A DNA stretch of 64,000 nucleotides from Geodermatophilus nigrescens (GTDB lineage: Bacteria > Actinomycetota > Actinomycetes > Mycobacteriales > Geodermatophilaceae), in assembly GCF_900129495.1 (NCBI RefSeq), contig NZ_FQVX01000002.1, positions 310,001 through 374,000 on the forward strand, read 5' to 3'. Under the pieces are notes generated by a model. It searched no databases. It was not told the DNA's origin and worked only from the letters and a program-made list of their open reading frames with translations. Made by a program: the position numbers and the translations under genes. Shown here piece by piece: positions 62,303 through 64,000 of the stretch; within the stretch, counting starts at the first letter, position 1; the number at the start of each line of letters is the position of its first letter.

Positions 62303-62325
62303 CCCGCGGCCGGTGGACCCGCGGG
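62303..62325 (-). terminator. Hairpin after the TetR gene
   Basis: CCCGCGG (62303-62309) and CCGCGGG (62319-62325), 7-bp perfect arms, 9-nt loop, 3 bp past the TetR stop. Confidence 0.45.
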
Positions 62326-62328
62326 CGG

Positions 62329-62931
62329 TCAGCCGGCGGCGCCGTCCGGGGGCAGCAGCAGGTCCAGCATCCGGGCCAGCAGGACGCCGAGCTCCTCGCC
62401 GGGGTGCCGCGTCCAGTGCTCGTGCGCGGCGAGGGTTGCCGCGAGGACGGCGTGTCCGACGGCGAGCGGGAACAGCGGATCGGCGTGCGGCACGGTGCGC
62501 GCGTGCTCGACGGCGAGCTGCCGCCAGGCCGCCCACACCCGGACGGCGTGCGCCTGCACCGCCGGGACGGCGAAGAAGACCTGCGCCCGGTGGAACGCCC
62601 AGCTGCGCTCCTCCGGCGGGAACTCCAGCGCCTCGACCACCGCGCGCACCACCCGGGCCCGCCAGGACTCCCCCGTCCGGCCCGCCGCGAGCCCCGCGCG
62701 GAACCGCTCGACCTCCCGGGGGGAGTCGACGAACAGCACGTCGGCCTTGGTCGGGAAGTAGCGGAAGAAGGTGCGCCGGCTGATCCCGGCGGCCGCGGCG
62801 ACGTCGTCGACGCTCGTGGCGTCGAAGCCGCGCTCGACGAAGATCCGCTGCGCGACGGCCGCGACCTCGTGCGCGCTGCTCACCGGCGGGCGCCCGCCGC
62901 GCTCGCCCGCCGTTGCCCGACTGCTCCCCAC
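62329..62931 (-). CDS. TetR-family regulator (MftR-like)
   Basis: A 200-aa TetR regulator. HTH region FDATSVDDVAAAAGISRRTF then FRYFPTKADVLFVD is very close to the mycofactocin-system regulator MftR. The C-terminal ligand domain follows (EERSWAFHRAQVFFAVPAVQ; GEELGVLLARMLDLLLPP). GTG 62931. Divergent from a mycofactocin-type SDR with an operator between. MftR of mycobacteria responds to long-chain acyl-CoA; the same ligand here is inference. Confidence 0.85.
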   Translation of the reverse strand: MGSSRATAGERGGRPPVSSAHEVAAVAQRIFVERGFDATSVDDVAAAAGISRRTFFRYFPTKADVLFVDSPREVERFRAGLAAGRTGESWRARVVRAVVEALEFPPEERSWAFHRAQVFFAVPAVQAHAVRVWAAWRQLAVEHARTVPHADPLFPLAVGHAVLAATLAAHEHWTRHPGEELGVLLARMLDLLLPPDGAAG

Positions 62932-62965
62932 GCGGTCAGCGTGCCAGCCCGCGGCCCTTCCGTTG

Positions 62966-62980
62966 TGACACCCGGTGCCA
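62966..62980. promoter_or_regulatory. TetR/MftR-like operator, copy 2 (SDR side)
   Basis: TGACACCCGGTGCCA, immediately followed by -10 TAACGT (62981-62986). It lies 35 bp before the TetR start and 41 bp before the SDR start, so it can control both divergent genes. Confidence 0.75.
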
Positions 62981-63021
62981 TAACGTGCGACGGGGATCAC
63001 ACCGACGAGGGAGGAGCAGTC

Positions 63022-63849
63022 GTGGGACGACTCGAGGGCCAGGTCGCCTTCATCACCGGGGCCGCGCGCGGACAGGGCCGCAGCCACGCCGTCCGGCTCG
63101 CGCAGGAGGGTGCCGACGTCATCGCCGTCGACGTCTGCAAGCAGGTGGAGACGGTGCCCTACCCGACCGCGACGCCCGACGACCTGGCCGAGACCGTGCG
63201 CCAGGTGGAGGCGCTCGACCGGCGCATCGTCGCCGCCGAGGTCGACGTCCGGGACCTCACGGGCCTGACCCGGGCGGTCGACGACGGCGTCGCCCAGCTC
63301 GGCCGGCTCGACATCGTGCTCGCCAACGCCGGCATCTCCACGCCCGCCTCCACGCTGGAGATGGACGAGGAGACCTGGCAGACGATGATCGACGTCAACC
63401 TGACCGGCGTCTGGAAGACGCTGCGCGCCTCGGTGCCGCACGTCGTCGCCGGCGGGCGCGGCGGGTCGGTGGTGCTCACCAGCTCGCTGGCGGCCATCTA
63501 CGCCAACCCGAACACCGCGCACTACTCGGCGGCGAAGGCCGGCCTGGTCATGCTCGCCAAGGTCATGGCCAAGGAGCTGGCGCCGCACCGCATCCGGGTC
63601 AACACCGTCCACCCGACGACGGTGGCCACCGACATGATCCTCAACGAGCCGACCTACCGGCTCTTCCGCCCCGACCTGGAGCACCCGACGCGGGCGGACT
63701 TCGAGGAGGCGGCGCTGACGCTCAACGCGCTGCCGGTCCCGGCCATGGAGGCCGTCGACATCAGCAACGCCGTCCTCTACCTCGTGTCCGACGACGGCCG
63801 CTACGTCACCGGCACCACCCACGTGGTGGACGCCGGCGGTCAGCTCTGA
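63022..63849 (+). CDS. Mycofactocin-coupled SDR oxidoreductase
   Basis: A 275-aa SDR of the mycofactocin-linked type: GQVAFITGAARGQGRSHAVR with TGxxxGQG cofactor loop, the insert VETVPYPTATPDDLAETVRQ after the second strand that marks this subfamily, LANAGIS, VLTSSLAAIYANPN, YSAAKAGL, and VTGTTHVVDAGGQ. Such enzymes hold NAD tightly and pass electrons to mycofactocin rather than exchanging it. GTG 63022 with GGGAGGAG. Under the TetR operator at 62966. Alcohol substrate unknown. Confidence 0.9.
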   Translation: MGRLEGQVAFITGAARGQGRSHAVRLAQEGADVIAVDVCKQVETVPYPTATPDDLAETVRQVEALDRRIVAAEVDVRDLTGLTRAVDDGVAQLGRLDIVLANAGISTPASTLEMDEETWQTMIDVNLTGVWKTLRASVPHVVAGGRGGSVVLTSSLAAIYANPNTAHYSAAKAGLVMLAKVMAKELAPHRIRVNTVHPTTVATDMILNEPTYRLFRPDLEHPTRADFEEAALTLNALPVPAMEAVDISNAVLYLVSDDGRYVTGTTHVVDAGGQL

Positions 63850-63866
63850 GAGAGGGAGGAACGGTC

Positions 63867-64000
63867 ATGGGCATGCTCGACGGGAAGGTCGCGCTCATCA
63901 CCGGCGGCGCGCGCGGGCAGGGTCGTGCGCACGCCACCACCTGCGCCCGCGAGGGTGCCGACGTCGTGCTGGTCGACATCGCCGACCAGCTGGAGACCGT
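63867..64000 (+). CDS. Second mycofactocin-type SDR (truncated by window end)
   Basis: ATG 63867 with GGGAGGA ribosome site, 17 bp after the previous SDR. GMLDGKVALITGGARGQGRA, then ADVVLVDIADQLETV, shows the same GQG loop and the start of the subfamily insert. Frame open to the right edge. Second gene of the operon; the mycofactocin biosynthesis genes, if nearby, lie to the right. Confidence 0.85.
   Translation, partial: MGMLDGKVALITGGARGQGRAHATTCAREGADVVLVDIADQLET

Noticed and set aside
63022..64000. Mycofactocin precursor or maturase genes
   Set aside because: Only the coupled dehydrogenases and MftR-like regulator are visible; no short precursor ending in Val-Tyr or radical-SAM gene was found before the right edge.

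Overview
The window is very GC-rich (roughly three quarters by eye) and gene-dense. It has many GTG starts, many 4-base GTGA/ATGA overlaps and several apparently leaderless genes (TANNNT followed about 8 nt later by GTG). It carries the SCO1664 / DUF3090 / MSMEG_4193-type phosphatase cluster, DUF5703, an IdeR/DtxR-type iron box, a mycothiol-dependent maleylpyruvate-isomerase-family protein and mycofactocin-type SDRs. This points to a high-GC actinomycete; from the style of the gene set I infer the Geodermatophilaceae or close relatives (Blastococcus, Modestobacter, Geodermatophilus). That family assignment is inference.

Layout. 0-14.3 kb: conserved housekeeping neighbourhood (SCO1664, DUF3090, histidine phosphatase, UppP, an aldo/keto reductase-RecD-like helicase operon, an iron-boxed DUF2470 protein, DUF5703, an M20 peptidase, oxidoreductases, a LysR/aspartate-racemase pair). 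14.36-17.3 kb: tRNA-Leu(GAG) followed by the decayed C-terminus of a tyrosine integrase, then a short-form UvrA paralogue. 17.4-27.2 kb: alcohol dehydrogenase, crotonase-SDR operon, an MFS exporter behind a leader hairpin, a cyclase-TPP enzyme pair, a VOC-crotonase pair and a secreted or anchored beta-propeller. 27.3-33.8 kb: a recombination module (phage-type RecA/Sak4-like ATPase, Cas4/AddB-like Fe-S nuclease, RecD2 helicase, SSB and small unknown proteins). 33.9-36.8 kb: a LuxR regulator, unknown proteins and two gene remnants. 37.8-42.5 kb: a complete long-chain olefin operon, oleA-oleBC (fused)-oleD. 42.5-48.6 kb: regulator-operator pairs (GntR, MerR, MarR) with small enzymes. 48.7-51.8 kb: a lower-GC accessory island with a leucine-rich-repeat protein, a Cys-rich small protein, an unknown 427-aa protein and three copies of a hairpin repeat. 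51.9-56.9 kb: WYL regulator/RidA, a MerR-HEAT-repeat fusion with a HEAT partner, and a CocE-type hydrolase. 57.1-60.2 kb: tyrosine catabolism (hppD, Lrp regulator, hmgA). 60.2-64 kb: a MoxR ATPase/VWA pair, an MftR-like TetR regulator and two mycofactocin-type SDRs, the last cut by the window edge.

How it works together. The most striking pattern is a set of promoters matching the LexA-independent DNA-damage motif of mycobacteria (RecA-NDp, read by PafBC: TTGTCRGTG-N8-TANNNT). They lie upstream of the AKR-RecD-like operon (2736), an orphan 181-aa gene (27330), the Sak4-like/nuclease operon (30747, minus strand) and ssb (33183). All four have exactly 8 nt between the two boxes, and three of the four sit on recombination genes. 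This predicts a co-induced DNA-repair regulon built around a domesticated phage-like recombination module. Separately, an exact 15-bp operator occurs both before the first mycofactocin-type SDR and before the MoxR gene, so one TetR/MftR-like regulator probably controls both sides. Function calls come from recognising motifs and families; no searches were run.
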